This document shows, one piece after another, positions 1 to 8,129 of a stretch of DNA of 60,082 nt. The notes beneath the pieces were generated by a model. That model saw only the letters and a program-made list of their open reading frames with translations. It ran no database searches and was not told the DNA's origin. Within the stretch, counting starts at the first letter, position 1. Every line of letters begins with the position of its first letter. Where the stretch lies: assembly GCA_964444825.1 (NCBI GenBank), contig CAYUIS010000008.1, forward strand, positions 1-60,082. Direction: 5' to 3'. Position numbers and translations under genes: made by a program. This DNA comes from CAYUIS01 sp964444825. Lineage in GTDB: Bacteria; Chloroflexota; Anaerolineae; B4-G1.

Positions 1-57
1 TTCCAGACCGGTGCGGCTAATACTATAAGATTATACCAGAAAACCGCCCCTCTGTCT

Positions 58-220
58 GTAGGGAGTTCTAGACACTTTGTGTAGGGAGATCTTGACTCTT
101 TTTTGTAGGGAGATCTAGACATGCTCGTGTAGGGAGATCTAAACATTCCTTGTAGGGAGATCTAAACATTTCTTGTAGGGAGTTCTAAACATCGTCGTGT
201 AGGGAGGTCTTGACACTGCG
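58..220. repeat. Seven tandem 23/24-bp repeats
   Basis: Seven direct copies begin at 58, 81, 105, 129, 152, 175 and 199, so the period alternates between 23 and 24 bp. The constant part is GTAGGGAG followed by [ATG]TCT and then an A/T-rich [TA][AG]AC; the last 4-6 bases of each unit vary. A near-palindromic AGATCT core lies in most units. No coding frame is conserved across the units, because the period is not a multiple of three throughout. The variable parts are far too short for CRISPR spacers. Function unknown; the regular spacing of about two helical turns would suit repeated protein-binding sites. Confidence 0.85.
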
Positions 221-234
221 GAATACCATTCCGC
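218..234. other. Short perfect hairpin after the tandem repeats
   Basis: GCGGAAT and ATTCCGC pair perfectly around a 3-base loop. It begins inside the last tandem unit and could mark the edge of that repeat block. No T-run follows on either strand, so it is not an obvious terminator. Confidence 0.5.
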
Positions 235-263
235 CCAACTGGCACCGTGCGCCGGTGACGGGA

Positions 264-293
264 CGAGAGATTCCTCGCTACGCTCGGAATGAC
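264..293. repeat. Dispersed repeat, SERSEES type
   Basis: On the minus strand this reads GTCATTCCGAGCGTAGCGAG followed by GAATCTC. When translated by mistake it gives the familiar spurious peptide SERSEES that turns up in many bacterial genomes. A related, longer and palindromic member lies at 51570-51655. It should not be annotated as protein coding. Confidence 0.7.
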
Positions 294-337
294 GGGAGGG
301 GGGGAATGACGCCTGCGCAGGGCGCACGTAATAACAA

Positions 338-362
338 AGCGCCCGGCTATTCACCGGGCGCT
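338..362 (-). terminator. Rho-independent terminator of the serpin gene
   Basis: A perfect 9-bp GC-rich stem (AGCGCCCGG pairing with CCGGGCGCT) closes a 7-base loop. On the minus strand it is followed by TTTGTTATT. It lies about 20 bp downstream of the serpin stop codon, in the right orientation to end that transcript. Confidence 0.75.
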
Positions 363-382
363 GGGGTACGACAACAGCGGAG

Positions 383-1696
383 CTAGACGCTGGGATCGGC
401 GACCCGCCCGACGAACAGGATCGCGCCCGTCTGCACGTCCCGGATCAGGAAGATAAAGGGACGATCGAGGATCATCTTGACCGGCTCCTCCGGCAGGGCG
501 GCCGTCATTTTCATGATCACCGCGGTCGCCGCCGCTGCCTCGGTCCCCTCCTCGTCGACCGAGACGAAGGACTTGTGGATCACCTCGTCGATCGACAGGT
601 CGCGATTACCCGTCATCCCGGAAAAGTCGGCCTTGGAGGTGAAGGCGTCCGCCATACCCATCGTCGAAAGGGCGCCGACCAGGCTGAAGGCGGACTCGAA
701 CTCGAACTTGGGCATGGTCAGCTCGATCTCCTGGAGCATCAAGTTGCTGAGCATCCGGCCAACCGCCTCGGCGCTGAGCGCGTCCTCGAAAGCCTCAAAG
801 GTGCCGCTGTCGGGGAGCAGGATGGCCATCGCCAGCTCGTGGCCGTCGTAGGGCAGCACGACCGCCTGGTATCCATCCCCCTCGCCGTAGAGGAAGGATT
901 CGGACTGGTACATCATCGGCACGCTGACCTCGGTCCCGTCGAGCAGGGTGAACGGGCCGTCGGTCGTGGCCCCTTCGTTAAAAGGATAGGCCCAGGCGGC
1001 GTTAAAGTAGATGGCGTTCGTCAGGATCAGGCGCGTCAGGCCGTCGATCGCGCCCTCCGGGATGAGGTCCTTGATGCGGCCCTCGGTCTCCTGGTTGGCC
1101 CAATCGTTGATGGCCGCCCGCGAGCCCTCGGGGTCGCCGACGAAATCGAGGAGCCGCAACCCGGCCCCATAGTTCTCGGCCAGGACGTCCAGGTACCCGG
1201 CCAGGAACTCGTAGTCGTTCTGCCCCCAGGTGGCGTTGACGACGTTGAGGCGGAAGCCCTTGCCGTCCTTGCCCTCGGCCCCCTCGCCGCGCTGCGCCAG
1301 CTCGAGATCCAGCGCGTTAAAGGCCGGGTGCAGGCGCTCCTGGGAGAGGATATAGTGCAGGGCCTGGGCCATCTGTTGCTCCGTCTCACCCTGGGCGCCG
1401 GCGTAGGCCATCGCCAGGGCCAGCGAGATGGAGTGGGGGGAGTAGAACAGGTTGCCGTCCCCCTGGCTGAGCTGCCGGTAGAGGTCGAAGGCAAAGCCGC
1501 TGTTCCCCTCGACCAGCGTCTCCAGGTCGGCCGGATCGACGGCGGGCGCGGTGACGCGCTCCTTGTCCGATTGGGCGACGGCTGCGGCCGGGGTGGGGCT
1601 GCAGGCGACCAGGGCCAGCAGGATCATCGCCAAAGAGGCATTGACCAGCCGGGTTCTCGTCCCGATTCTCGTTCCATTTCTCTTTCTGTGTTCCAT
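383..1696 (-). CDS. Secreted serpin (serine/cysteine protease inhibitor), lipoprotein
   Basis: A 437-residue serpin. The N-terminus is basic, then hydrophobic, and ends in the lipobox LVAC, so the protein should be lipidated and held outside the membrane. The serpin core is recognisable from LTNAIYFNAAW in the middle to DRPFIFLIRD near the C-terminus. The hinge of the reactive loop, EEGTEAAAATAV (about residues 382-393), is the short-side-chain sequence expected of inhibitory serpins that insert the cleaved loop. Counting from the hinge places the scissile bond near KMTAA, so the target protease cannot be named with confidence. I chose ATG 1696 because GGAGGG lies about 8 bases upstream; an in-frame ATG at 1744 lacks a comparable site. 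A monocistronic gene with its own terminator. It probably protects cell-surface proteins from proteases. Confidence 0.93.
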   Translation of the reverse strand: MEHRKRNGTRIGTRTRLVNASLAMILLALVACSPTPAAAVAQSDKERVTAPAVDPADLETLVEGNSGFAFDLYRQLSQGDGNLFYSPHSISLALAMAYAGAQGETEQQMAQALHYILSQERLHPAFNALDLELAQRGEGAEGKDGKGFRLNVVNATWGQNDYEFLAGYLDVLAENYGAGLRLLDFVGDPEGSRAAINDWANQETEGRIKDLIPEGAIDGLTRLILTNAIYFNAAWAYPFNEGATTDGPFTLLDGTEVSVPMMYQSESFLYGEGDGYQAVVLPYDGHELAMAILLPDSGTFEAFEDALSAEAVGRMLSNLMLQEIELTMPKFEFESAFSLVGALSTMGMADAFTSKADFSGMTGNRDLSIDEVIHKSFVSVDEEGTEAAAATAVIMKMTAALPEEPVKMILDRPFIFLIRDVQTGAILFVGRVADPSV

Positions 1697-1782
1697 TGGT
1701 ATTCCCTCCAATTCTCGTTCTGAGAGGTCCTTTCGACCTCCCATACTCCAGACGCACGATGGGTCGAAAAGGTTCCGCGGGT

Positions 1783-1826
1783 GAGACCCTAAGGGTTTGG
1801 CGTATTGTGAAAACCCTTAGGGTCTC
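1783..1826. terminator. Perfect 16-bp inverted repeat between serpin and PHP genes
   Basis: GAGACCCTAAGGGTTT at 1783-1798 pairs with its exact complement at 1811-1826 around a 12-base loop. The right arm contains the stop codon of the PHP gene. A close relative with the same AGACCCTAA core lies at 48447-48480, so this is a repeat family as well as a likely terminator for the PHP transcript. Confidence 0.7.
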
Positions 1827-3289
1827 TTGACATAGATGGGGTTGCTCAGCGCCCTGACGACGAGCGCGCTGGGATTCTCGTCGAGGGGGGCGCGCGGCGG
1901 CTCGATCACCTCCGCCCGCCAGTAGGCCGGCCCGGCCGGGGTGACCTGCCACTCATAGCTAAAGTCATCGTCGGTGATGGTCGCCTCAAGGGTCTCGGAA
2001 GCCGAGACGAGGCGCAGGATATTGCCGCTCGTTTCGTCGCCATAGACGCGGCAGGTCAGGCGCAGGCTGGCGCCGGCGGGCAGGCGCAGCGCCTCGCCGA
2101 TACCGGCCCTGGCCGGACCGCCAACCTGTTCGGCCGTCAGCTCGACGCAAGGTCCGGCGGGGCCCTCGGAGATGAAGACACGCCCGGCGCGGATACCTTC
2201 GATGATGGCCGGAACCGTCAGGTCCTCGGCGTAAACCCAGGTACAGGGGGTGCCGATCTCGTACCAGGTCAGCTCGCCGGTGAAGGGGGCCTGGTGCTTG
2301 TCGGAACCCCCGACGGCGACGATCCGCTGGCCCTGGCGCAACCGGGCGTCCCACGCGGCCAGCGACTGGGTGTTAAACACCACCCAGGGTCCGTTCCAGA
2401 CCTCGATGCAGTCGGGCTCGATTTTATCGCCAAACTCCCAGGGCGGGCCGGTCTGCTTGGGGTGGTTGATGGAAAAGAGCTTGCCCCGCTGGCGCATCGC
2501 CCCGCGTACCTGGGCCATCTGCTCGCCGGTCGGGCAGCGAAACTCGAAAAAGGTGTCGTTGGGCCAGTCGGCGGGCCAGACGTTGGCGTGGCCGTGGTAG
2601 GTGGTGATCTCGACGCCCGGGATCAGGAGCAGGTCAGGGCTGGCGTGGGCGGGCAGCAGGGGGAGATGGCTGACGGTGTTGTGGTCGGTGACGGCGGCAA
2701 AGTCGAGGCCCTGGGCGCGGGCCGCCGCCGCCAGGTCGCTCGGGGGAGCGGTGCCGTCGGAATGGTGGGTGTGGGCGTGGAGGTCCCCGCGGTACCAGCG
2801 GGGTCCGGCTCCGGAGCGGTGCTGGGCCTGGTGCGCGATCGCGGGTGCTATGGACGCTGTCTCGCGTGGGGCGTCCGCCTTCCCTCCCTCCTTTCCCTCC
2901 TGGGGCGTCACCGTGACGCGGTAATCACAGCCCTCGGGAGCGAGTTGGTAGAGACCCAGCACGACGTGCCAGACGCCGGGCAGGATCGGGCCGGGGACGT
3001 AGCCGGGCGTCGCCTCCCGCGCGGAGATGGCGAACGTCTGTTTCGAGGAACCGGACCAGCCGCGAAAGCCCTCGGCGCTCAAAAAGCCGGCTCCTCGGGG
3101 GTCAAACAGGCCGATGTCGATGATGTTGCCGGCCTGCTGTCCGGCCTGGTCGGCTCCGACCGGATGGCTGACCCAGTAGTGGATACGCAGCCCAGTGGTG
3201 CCTGGTTCTACCTGAAAAGGCAGGAGCGGATACGGGTCCCTGGCCTGGTCCGCGGCGTTGAAATGGCCCTGCAAGATGATCTGTGTCAT
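1817..3289 (-). CDS. PHP-domain metallohydrolase, CehA/McbA-like
   Basis: A 490-residue protein. Residues 1-150 form a beta-rich N-terminal domain of unknown role. The PHP domain starts near residue 166 with DLHAHTHHSDG (metal ligands H171 and H173) and continues through AVTDHN, PGVEIT, INHP and GGSDKH, the usual order of metal-binding motifs in this superfamily. PHP enzymes of this subgroup hydrolyse phosphoesters or carbamate-type esters with two or three metals; the substrate here is unknown. The C-terminal 100 residues look like a further beta domain. No signal peptide is visible, so the protein is probably cytoplasmic. It reads towards the serpin gene and shares the palindrome at its stop codon. 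A 44-bp inverted repeat lies just upstream. Confidence 0.85.
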   Translation of the reverse strand: MTQIILQGHFNAADQARDPYPLLPFQVEPGTTGLRIHYWVSHPVGADQAGQQAGNIIDIGLFDPRGAGFLSAEGFRGWSGSSKQTFAISAREATPGYVPGPILPGVWHVVLGLYQLAPEGCDYRVTVTPQEGKEGGKADAPRETASIAPAIAHQAQHRSGAGPRWYRGDLHAHTHHSDGTAPPSDLAAAARAQGLDFAAVTDHNTVSHLPLLPAHASPDLLLIPGVEITTYHGHANVWPADWPNDTFFEFRCPTGEQMAQVRGAMRQRGKLFSINHPKQTGPPWEFGDKIEPDCIEVWNGPWVVFNTQSLAAWDARLRQGQRIVAVGGSDKHQAPFTGELTWYEIGTPCTWVYAEDLTVPAIIEGIRAGRVFISEGPAGPCVELTAEQVGGPARAGIGEALRLPAGASLRLTCRVYGDETSGNILRLVSASETLEATITDDDFSYEWQVTPAGPAYWRAEVIEPPRAPLDENPSALVVRALSNPIYVKRP

Positions 3290-3310
3290 GATGGTTGGTC
3301 TCCAAGGTCA

Positions 3311-3354
3311 GAAACCAGGTTTTGTCGCTTCGCTTACACGAAAAACCTGGTTTC
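3311..3354. repeat. Inverted repeat with GAAACCAGGTTTT arms
   Basis: GAAACCAGGTTTT (3311-3323) pairs perfectly with AAAACCTGGTTTC (3342-3354) around an 18-base loop. It sits in the short region between the divergent PHP and polynucleotide kinase genes. With A/T at the inner ends of both arms and no clean T-run outside, it looks more like a dispersed palindrome than a dedicated terminator. Confidence 0.65.
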
Positions 3355-3386
3355 TCTGAATCGGTATTGTCGCCGGAGGCCGCGGT

Positions 3387-3414
3387 TTGTCAAGCTTTGT
3401 AGCAGCGCTATAAT
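3387..3414 (+). promoter_or_regulatory. Sigma-A promoter abutting the start codon (leaderless)
   Basis: TTGTCA (3387-3392), a 16-bp spacer and TATAAT (3409-3414). Only seven bases separate the -10 box from ATG 3422, so transcription should start at or next to the start codon. There is no Shine-Dalgarno sequence. The mRNA is probably leaderless. Confidence 0.75.
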
Positions 3415-3421
3415 ACGGCTG

Positions 3422-4336
3422 ATGGTCGGCAGTGCAGAGGGAGGCCCCAGTTCACGTTTCGACGTGCCGCCGGCGTGGGAGCGGATCACGCTGTCCGCGC
3501 TGAGTGGCACGGTGCTCGTCGTGGGCGCGCCCGATACGGGCAAGTCCACGTTTGCGCGGTATCTCTACCGGCGTCTGTGCAGGCTCCATCAGCGCGTGGG
3601 CTTTATCGACGGGGATATGGGCCAGGCCACCCTCGGTCCCCCTACCACGATTTCCCTCGCCCTAAGCGAGTCGGACGGCGGCGAGGGTTTTCCACCTCTC
3701 GGCCCCCGTTTCCGCGTCTTTATTGGGGACGTCTCTCCGCGGGGCCATATGCTGCCCACCGTCGTCGGGGCGCACAAACTGGTGCAGAAGGCGGAGGATG
3801 AAGGGGCGACGGCCGTCGTGTTCGACACCACCGGGCTGGTGGACGCGGCCTGCGGCGGCGGCGAGCTCAAGCGGGCCAAGATAGAGCTGCTGCGGCCCGG
3901 CGCGGTCGTGGCCATCCAGCGGCAGGATGAACTGGAGCATCTGCTGGTCCCCCTGCGACGCAGCCGCCGCACGCGGGTGCTCGACCTGCGGGCGTCGCGC
4001 GCTGCCCGGCGCCGCGAGGCGCCCGAGCGGCAGAACCACCGGTCGGCTCGCTTCAGGCGCTACTTCAGGGAGGCGCAACCGCTGGAGGTGGCCTGGCAGC
4101 GCTGGGCCGTGTTCCCGGCTCCTGATTTTACGCCGCAGCGGCTGGTGGCCTTTGAGTGCGCCGAGGGCTTTACGCTGGGGTTGGGCATCGTCGTCGCCAG
4201 CGACCGGCAGCGCGGCGCGGTGATGGTAAAGACCCCGCTCACGTTCCGCGATTCCCTCGATCAGGTGGACGCGATCCGGCTGGGCGACCTGGCCCTCGAT
4301 CCTTTTACGTTTCGGGAGTCACGGCTGCGGCGCTGA
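3422..4336 (+). CDS. Clp1/Grc3-type polynucleotide 5'-hydroxyl kinase
   Basis: A 304-residue P-loop protein. The Walker A motif GAPDTGKS (K41) is followed by DGDMGQ (residues 63-68), the hallmark that sets Clp1/NOL9/Grc3 kinases apart from other P-loop proteins; these phosphorylate 5'-OH ends of RNA or DNA. A hydrophobic strand ending VVFDTTGLVD near residue 140 would be the Walker B region. A smaller C-terminal beta domain follows. The start at 3422 is chosen because a strong promoter ends seven bases before it; the frame stays open far upstream, but that is only the shadow of the PHP gene. Family members are best known from eukaryotes and archaea, with scattered bacterial members. The substrate here is not known; roles in RNA repair or processing are inference. 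Confidence 0.82.
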   Translation: MVGSAEGGPSSRFDVPPAWERITLSALSGTVLVVGAPDTGKSTFARYLYRRLCRLHQRVGFIDGDMGQATLGPPTTISLALSESDGGEGFPPLGPRFRVFIGDVSPRGHMLPTVVGAHKLVQKAEDEGATAVVFDTTGLVDAACGGGELKRAKIELLRPGAVVAIQRQDELEHLLVPLRRSRRTRVLDLRASRAARRREAPERQNHRSARFRRYFREAQPLEVAWQRWAVFPAPDFTPQRLVAFECAEGFTLGLGIVVASDRQRGAVMVKTPLTFRDSLDQVDAIRLGDLALDPFTFRESRLRR

Positions 4337-4509
4337 GCCAGACGCAAAAGGGCCAGATGGAAGAGTGCCCATCTAGCCCCGTGGTCAACAGTAAGGGTCC
4401 TGCGCTAACCTATCAGGGTGGTCCCTAAAGCGGCCGAGCGCTTGGGTGTTCGAGTCTCGCTCCCGGTATGGCCAAGGTCTTTGTCTCGCCGACCGCGGTG
4501 TGGCTGGCG

Positions 4510-5112
4510 CTATGCGGCGCGGCGCAGGCGCCGGGCGACAAGCAGCAGGAACAGCAGTCCCACCGCCAACGCGCCGTAACCGAGCGCGCCGATGCCGGTC
4601 TCAGGGACCCCGGTCTTGACGGGTCTCGGCGTGGCCGTCGCCCGGGTGCTCGTGGTGGGTGTGTTCGTGGCCTCCGCCTCCGCGACGGCTGCAGGCGTCG
4701 CTTCCTCTACCGCAGACTCAGCGTCCCCGCTGGCTGTCGGCGTCGGCTGCGCCCGGGTCGGCGTTGGCGGCTTGGGGGTAGCTGTAGGAGGCGCCGGCGT
4801 CGCGGTGGGCTCGGGCGCGTCGGTTGGAGCCGGTCTGGGGGTATTGGTGGCGTCCTCCTCCCCCGGCTGAGACGTCAGCAGTATGGCTTCGTTGGTGGCT
4901 TCAATCGACTGGTTCTGAGCCACACGATCTGTCGACATTCTGGGGTTGATCACAAAGGCCCAGACGACAAAGATGCAGATAGCAACCGCGAGCAGACCTC
5001 CAAGAGCGCCCACAAGGATGATAAAGGTACGGTTGGATCCCTCATCCTCAAGCGCCTCTACATCTTCGTCCTCGTATAGCTCTTCATCCGGGTATATGGT
5101 TTCGTACTCCAT
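4510..5112 (-). CDS. Surface-anchored membrane protein with C-terminal VPETG sorting-like signal
   Basis: A 200-residue protein. An acidic cytoplasmic N-tail (residues 1-27) leads into a transmembrane helix (about 29-52), then a long Pro/Thr/Ala-rich extracellular linker rich in TPTPT-like repeats. The C-terminus has VPETG, a hydrophobic stretch and the basic tail RRLRR, the arrangement of an LPXTG-type sortase signal. Having both an N-terminal anchor and a sorting signal is unusual; the protein may simply be a two-helix membrane protein. The start is well supported by AAGGAGG about 6 bases before ATG. It lies 165 bp downstream of the MutL operon on the same strand and may be co-transcribed with it. 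No enzymatic domain is visible. Confidence 0.75.
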   Translation of the reverse strand: MEYETIYPDEELYEDEDVEALEDEGSNRTFIILVGALGGLLAVAICIFVVWAFVINPRMSTDRVAQNQSIEATNEAILLTSQPGEEDATNTPRPAPTDAPEPTATPAPPTATPKPPTPTRAQPTPTASGDAESAVEEATPAAVAEAEATNTPTTSTRATATPRPVKTGVPETGIGALGYGALAVGLLFLLLVARRLRRAA

Positions 5113-5236
5113 TATCTCCTCCTTGAATCGGTCTCTTGCTCTGGCGGGTCACTAGCTGGTTAGTAGCCTGATGTTTGGTGTTACCTAGAATCTATCCGCG
5201 AATTCGCTCAAACCCCTGTCTCGGGGGTCTGGTCTC

Positions 5237-5254
5237 GCCCCCGAGGACGGGGGC
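5237..5254. other. GC-rich hairpin related to the 168-bp elements
   Basis: GCCCCCG-AGGA-CGGGGGC folds into a 7-bp stem with a tetraloop. The stem, the loop and the flanking GCTAGAGC resemble the distal hairpin of the two 168-bp elements near 26 kb, which read CCCCG-AGGA-CGGGG followed by CTCAGAGC. It lies between the MutL operon and the VPETG protein gene and may attenuate read-through. There is no T-run. Confidence 0.5.
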
Positions 5255-5277
5255 TAGAGCGCTTTTAGGATAGGTAG

Positions 5278-6351
5278 TTAGCGCAATACCTCCAGATTCA
5301 TCAGGGGAACAAAGATCGTCTCTCCGTCTCCTACGTCCACTTCGGCGCCGCGTACTCTAGCCCCTGTCTCTATCGAGCGGGCGTGGGCGGGAAGCGCCAC
5401 AACCGTGCCCGCAACGCCCATATGGGGTGCTCGTGTCACCCGTACCCGCGCGCCTTTGCGCAGCGGCGCTCCCAACTCCATCTCGGCTGGTGGCACCTCT
5501 CCACCAGGGAGGGGGATGATGATCTCGGGGCGCACCGCAGGCGAGCGGGCCTGAAACCGACTGCAGATCGACGCCGAGCGGCCAGCGTGCGTGCTGAGCA
5601 GGCTAAAGATCGGTTCGGACATCGGCACCGTGCCCATACCCTCGGTGGCGATCACGGGAAAGGGCATACGTTCCACGTCGGGGATCAGGTCAGGAGACAC
5701 TCCACCGACTACGATGCCCTGCACTTGAAGCTCCGCGGCGTGGTCGAGGATCTCCTTGTCCAGTCCGGCGCCGCCCACCAGTATCATGCCGTGACAGGAG
5801 GGATCAACTGCATCAGCACCCAGCACCTGGTCGGGCAGTTCGACTGCGCATTTGAGCACACCATAGTTCTCGCCGCCGCGCCTCCCGCCGCCTCCCCACA
5901 CACCCTGGATGATGGCGCCTGTCGTCTCGACGACCAGGCCTCGAGACGACAGCACGCTGGTCACCCTACCACCGATATAGGCCAGCAGTTCGAATTGAGA
6001 GGGTGGTTCCTCGATCAATAGGCGTCCAGAACCGATCGCGGTGACGATGCCCTCAATGGGGGACTTGACGGTGCGGGCGAACAGACGTCCCCGCTTGGCG
6101 AGTACCTGGCCCTCCTCGACCTCGTCACCCGGTTCGACGCGCAGATAGCGGTTGGTCCGAGACGCGGGCGTTCCGAGCTCAGAGGCTATGGGCACAATAC
6201 GAAATCCGCCGGGCAGGTCGGCCCGGGCCACAATCTGCGTGGGCTCGACCCGATCGTTGATCCGCACCAGGATGTCACCCGGAGCCGGGAGCATCCTCTC
6301 GCGGCGGATGATGGTCAGCGGGGTCACCTGAGTCTCTGCGGGATAGTACAC
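5278..6351 (-). CDS. MutL-operon protein with barrel-sandwich and KOW-like segments
   Basis: About 357 residues, no characterised family recognised. Near residue 70, PGDEVEEGQVLAKRG followed by VKSPIEGIVTAIG resembles a barrel-sandwich (lipoyl/biotinyl-like) fold, although no modified lysine is obvious. A central region with GMILVGGAGLD and GIVVGGVSPDL looks like an alpha/beta domain. The C-terminal part, with KGARVRVTRAPHMGVAGTVV, is KOW-like. No signal peptide or membrane helix is visible. GTG 6351 is preferred because GGGAGG lies 9 bases upstream and it follows the mutL stop by a few bases; an upstream in-frame GTG at 6375 would overlap mutL by 19 bp. The pairing with mutL suggests the two products act together. 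Confidence 0.75.
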   Translation of the reverse strand: MYYPAETQVTPLTIIRRERMLPAPGDILVRINDRVEPTQIVARADLPGGFRIVPIASELGTPASRTNRYLRVEPGDEVEEGQVLAKRGRLFARTVKSPIEGIVTAIGSGRLLIEEPPSQFELLAYIGGRVTSVLSSRGLVVETTGAIIQGVWGGGGRRGGENYGVLKCAVELPDQVLGADAVDPSCHGMILVGGAGLDKEILDHAAELQVQGIVVGGVSPDLIPDVERMPFPVIATEGMGTVPMSEPIFSLLSTHAGRSASICSRFQARSPAVRPEIIIPLPGGEVPPAEMELGAPLRKGARVRVTRAPHMGVAGTVVALPAHARSIETGARVRGAEVDVGDGETIFVPLMNLEVLR

Positions 6352-6356
6352 TGTGC

Positions 6357-8117
6357 CTATCCTCCCACGTCCCACAGCCAGCGTTGGAGCTGATCGTGAC
6401 GCACTTCTGGCTTGCGGGCCAGGCGCAAGGGCCGCCCGCGCGCGTCGATGATCAGCCCGGCGAGGCCCCCACTGACCCGTCGTTTGCCACCCTTTCCAGG
6501 TCCGCCGAGGCCTACGTCGAAGCGGCGTCTGGGCTTGAGCTCCAGCACAACTTCCCGGCCAGGGGGCAGGGGCAGCATCTCCAGATCACCGTAACAAACC
6601 TCAACGTCGAAATTGCTGCCGTCATCGTAACGAACATTGACGTTGAGGATCTTTTCTCCGCGACGGGCCTGTCCCACCGGGGTCACCACGGTGGCCAGAT
6701 TTACGAGAGCGCCGTTGTCCAATGCCTCGACCGCCGCCAGCGGCTTTATGCCGGCGAGGCTTCCCAGGGCTGAGGCCACACTGTGCATGTCCAGGATCAG
6801 CGTCGTCACGCCCACAGGTTGCAGGGCGTCCAGCACGATCAGGGCTGCCTGGCCCGGCTGCGGTGCGTGGGCCAGCACGCCTCCGCTGACGAGAATCGTA
6901 TCGACCAGCGGCAGGAGGTCGGGGTAGATCTGGGCGCTCCCAGGCTCCCAGCCAGGGCGGGCGATATCCAAGGTAGCACGGATCACCTCACGAACGAGGG
7001 CGTGTTCCAGCCACAACTCACGTGCGTCCTGCGGGATGCTGGAGGGCCGAAGCGCATTGTTGATGACCGTCTCGAGGGCCTGATCTGCGCTCACTGCTTC
7101 GGGCAGCCAGCGAGTGATGGCTTCGGCGGTACGTCGCTCCAACAATCGCTTGCCGCCAAAGGCACTGCCTAGACCGCCCTGGATGGTCAGGGTAGGCCTC
7201 CCGTCAAAGACCGCGACCAGGGTGGTGTTGGCAGCTCCCACGTCGATACCCAGCACGCCCTTGGAGGGGTCGCCGAGGTGCCAGAGATAGTGCAGCAATC
7301 GACTAAAAGCTCTGCAAGTGGGCAAGATGGGGGTCTTGCCCCAGCCGCCGACATAGTCGATACCGGGCACAAGGCCCATTTTCTCTCGGACGTAGAGCGC
7401 GTCCAGCTCCAACTGGGCGCTGAGCAGATTCTCCTTGGTCATGGTGGGGCGCACGTTGTCCGCAACCCGGAGTTCGGTCTGCCCTTTCACCGCCTTCACG
7501 ACCCGCCTGCGCAGCTCTGTATTGCCAGCGTATAGCAGATGTGGGCGCGCGTCGGCAGGCATCATCGAGCAGGCCAGCGTCACCGATCTGACCAGTTCCA
7601 TCACCGGCCCTGCCGCGCCGCCGTCTGTTCCCCCGGCGATGCAGATGACGTTGGGCGCGGTATCTCGGATGAGGCGGACGGCTTTCTCCTCATTCTCGCT
7701 CGGTGTTCCCCTGCCGTCCTTCGCCATGATGGCCTTGACGAGCGAATAGGTGCCGGCCGCTGCTCGCTCGGCGCTGGCGATGCTCAGGTCCCGCACCAGG
7801 CCCCCGAGCATCACGTGGAGGGGTTCGCTGGCGCTGGCGGTCAGGGCAAAGGCATCAACTCCCTGCTGTCCCATCTCTGGTGAGATCAGATCACCCGTCT
7901 CGGTGAAAAAGCTCTGAGCGGTGACTGCCGAGATCTGCTCGACCGCGTGACGAATACCTTCCGATATGTCATTCCACGGCTGCTCGGTCGTGCTGGGAGC
8001 CTCACCGCAGGCAACAAGGCGGTACTGCCCCTCCACCTGGCCAAACAACGCGGCTTTGGACGTTACGGTGCCGCAGTCGGCCACCAGGATTGAGCTGAGA
8101 CTGTGTGCTTCGGACAT
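6357..8117 (-). CDS. MutL-family ASKHA ATPase (glutamate mutase L-like)
   Basis: A 586-residue member of the MutL family (PF13941). It opens with VADCGTVTSKAALFG, the phosphate-binding turn of the actin/Hsp70/sugar-kinase fold, and has a second nucleotide-binding stretch, LGIDVGAANTTLVAVFDG, near residue 290, plus a glycine-rich ADNVRPTMT region. MutL was named from its place beside the cobalamin-dependent glutamate mutase genes glmS and glmE, where a reactivase-like role is assumed. Neither mutase subunit is in this window; the neighbours are membrane proteins and a zinc-ribbon scaffold. In this setting it is more likely an energy-using subunit of an unknown membrane-associated assembly. Start at ATG 8117 with GAGATACGAGG upstream; 12 bp from the preceding gene's stop. 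Confidence 0.85.
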   Translation of the reverse strand: MSEAHSLSSILVADCGTVTSKAALFGQVEGQYRLVACGEAPSTTEQPWNDISEGIRHAVEQISAVTAQSFFTETGDLISPEMGQQGVDAFALTASASEPLHVMLGGLVRDLSIASAERAAAGTYSLVKAIMAKDGRGTPSENEEKAVRLIRDTAPNVICIAGGTDGGAAGPVMELVRSVTLACSMMPADARPHLLYAGNTELRRRVVKAVKGQTELRVADNVRPTMTKENLLSAQLELDALYVREKMGLVPGIDYVGGWGKTPILPTCRAFSRLLHYLWHLGDPSKGVLGIDVGAANTTLVAVFDGRPTLTIQGGLGSAFGGKRLLERRTAEAITRWLPEAVSADQALETVINNALRPSSIPQDARELWLEHALVREVIRATLDIARPGWEPGSAQIYPDLLPLVDTILVSGGVLAHAPQPGQAALIVLDALQPVGVTTLILDMHSVASALGSLAGIKPLAAVEALDNGALVNLATVVTPVGQARRGEKILNVNVRYDDGSNFDVEVCYGDLEMLPLPPGREVVLELKPRRRFDVGLGGPGKGGKRRVSGGLAGLIIDARGRPLRLARKPEVRHDQLQRWLWDVGG

Positions 8118-8129
8118 CCTCGTATCTCG

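Noticed and set aside
58..220. A CRISPR array
   Set aside because: The variable parts are only 4-6 bases, too short for spacers, and no cas gene is nearby.
139..354. A 71-residue minus-strand protein
   Set aside because: It is made of the dispersed SERSEES repeat and the tandem repeats and has no conserved content.
575..1723. A long plus-strand open frame inside the serpin gene
   Set aside because: It is the antisense shadow of the serpin gene, has no recognisable domain and no promoter or ribosome-binding site.
4380..4480. A tRNA-like stretch with TTCGAGTC
   Set aside because: The sequence resembles a T-loop, but the T-stem and acceptor stem do not pair and no anticodon arm is in the right place.
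6357..8117. DNA mismatch repair MutL
   Set aside because: The protein has an ASKHA fold and none of the GHKL motifs; the shared name is a coincidence.
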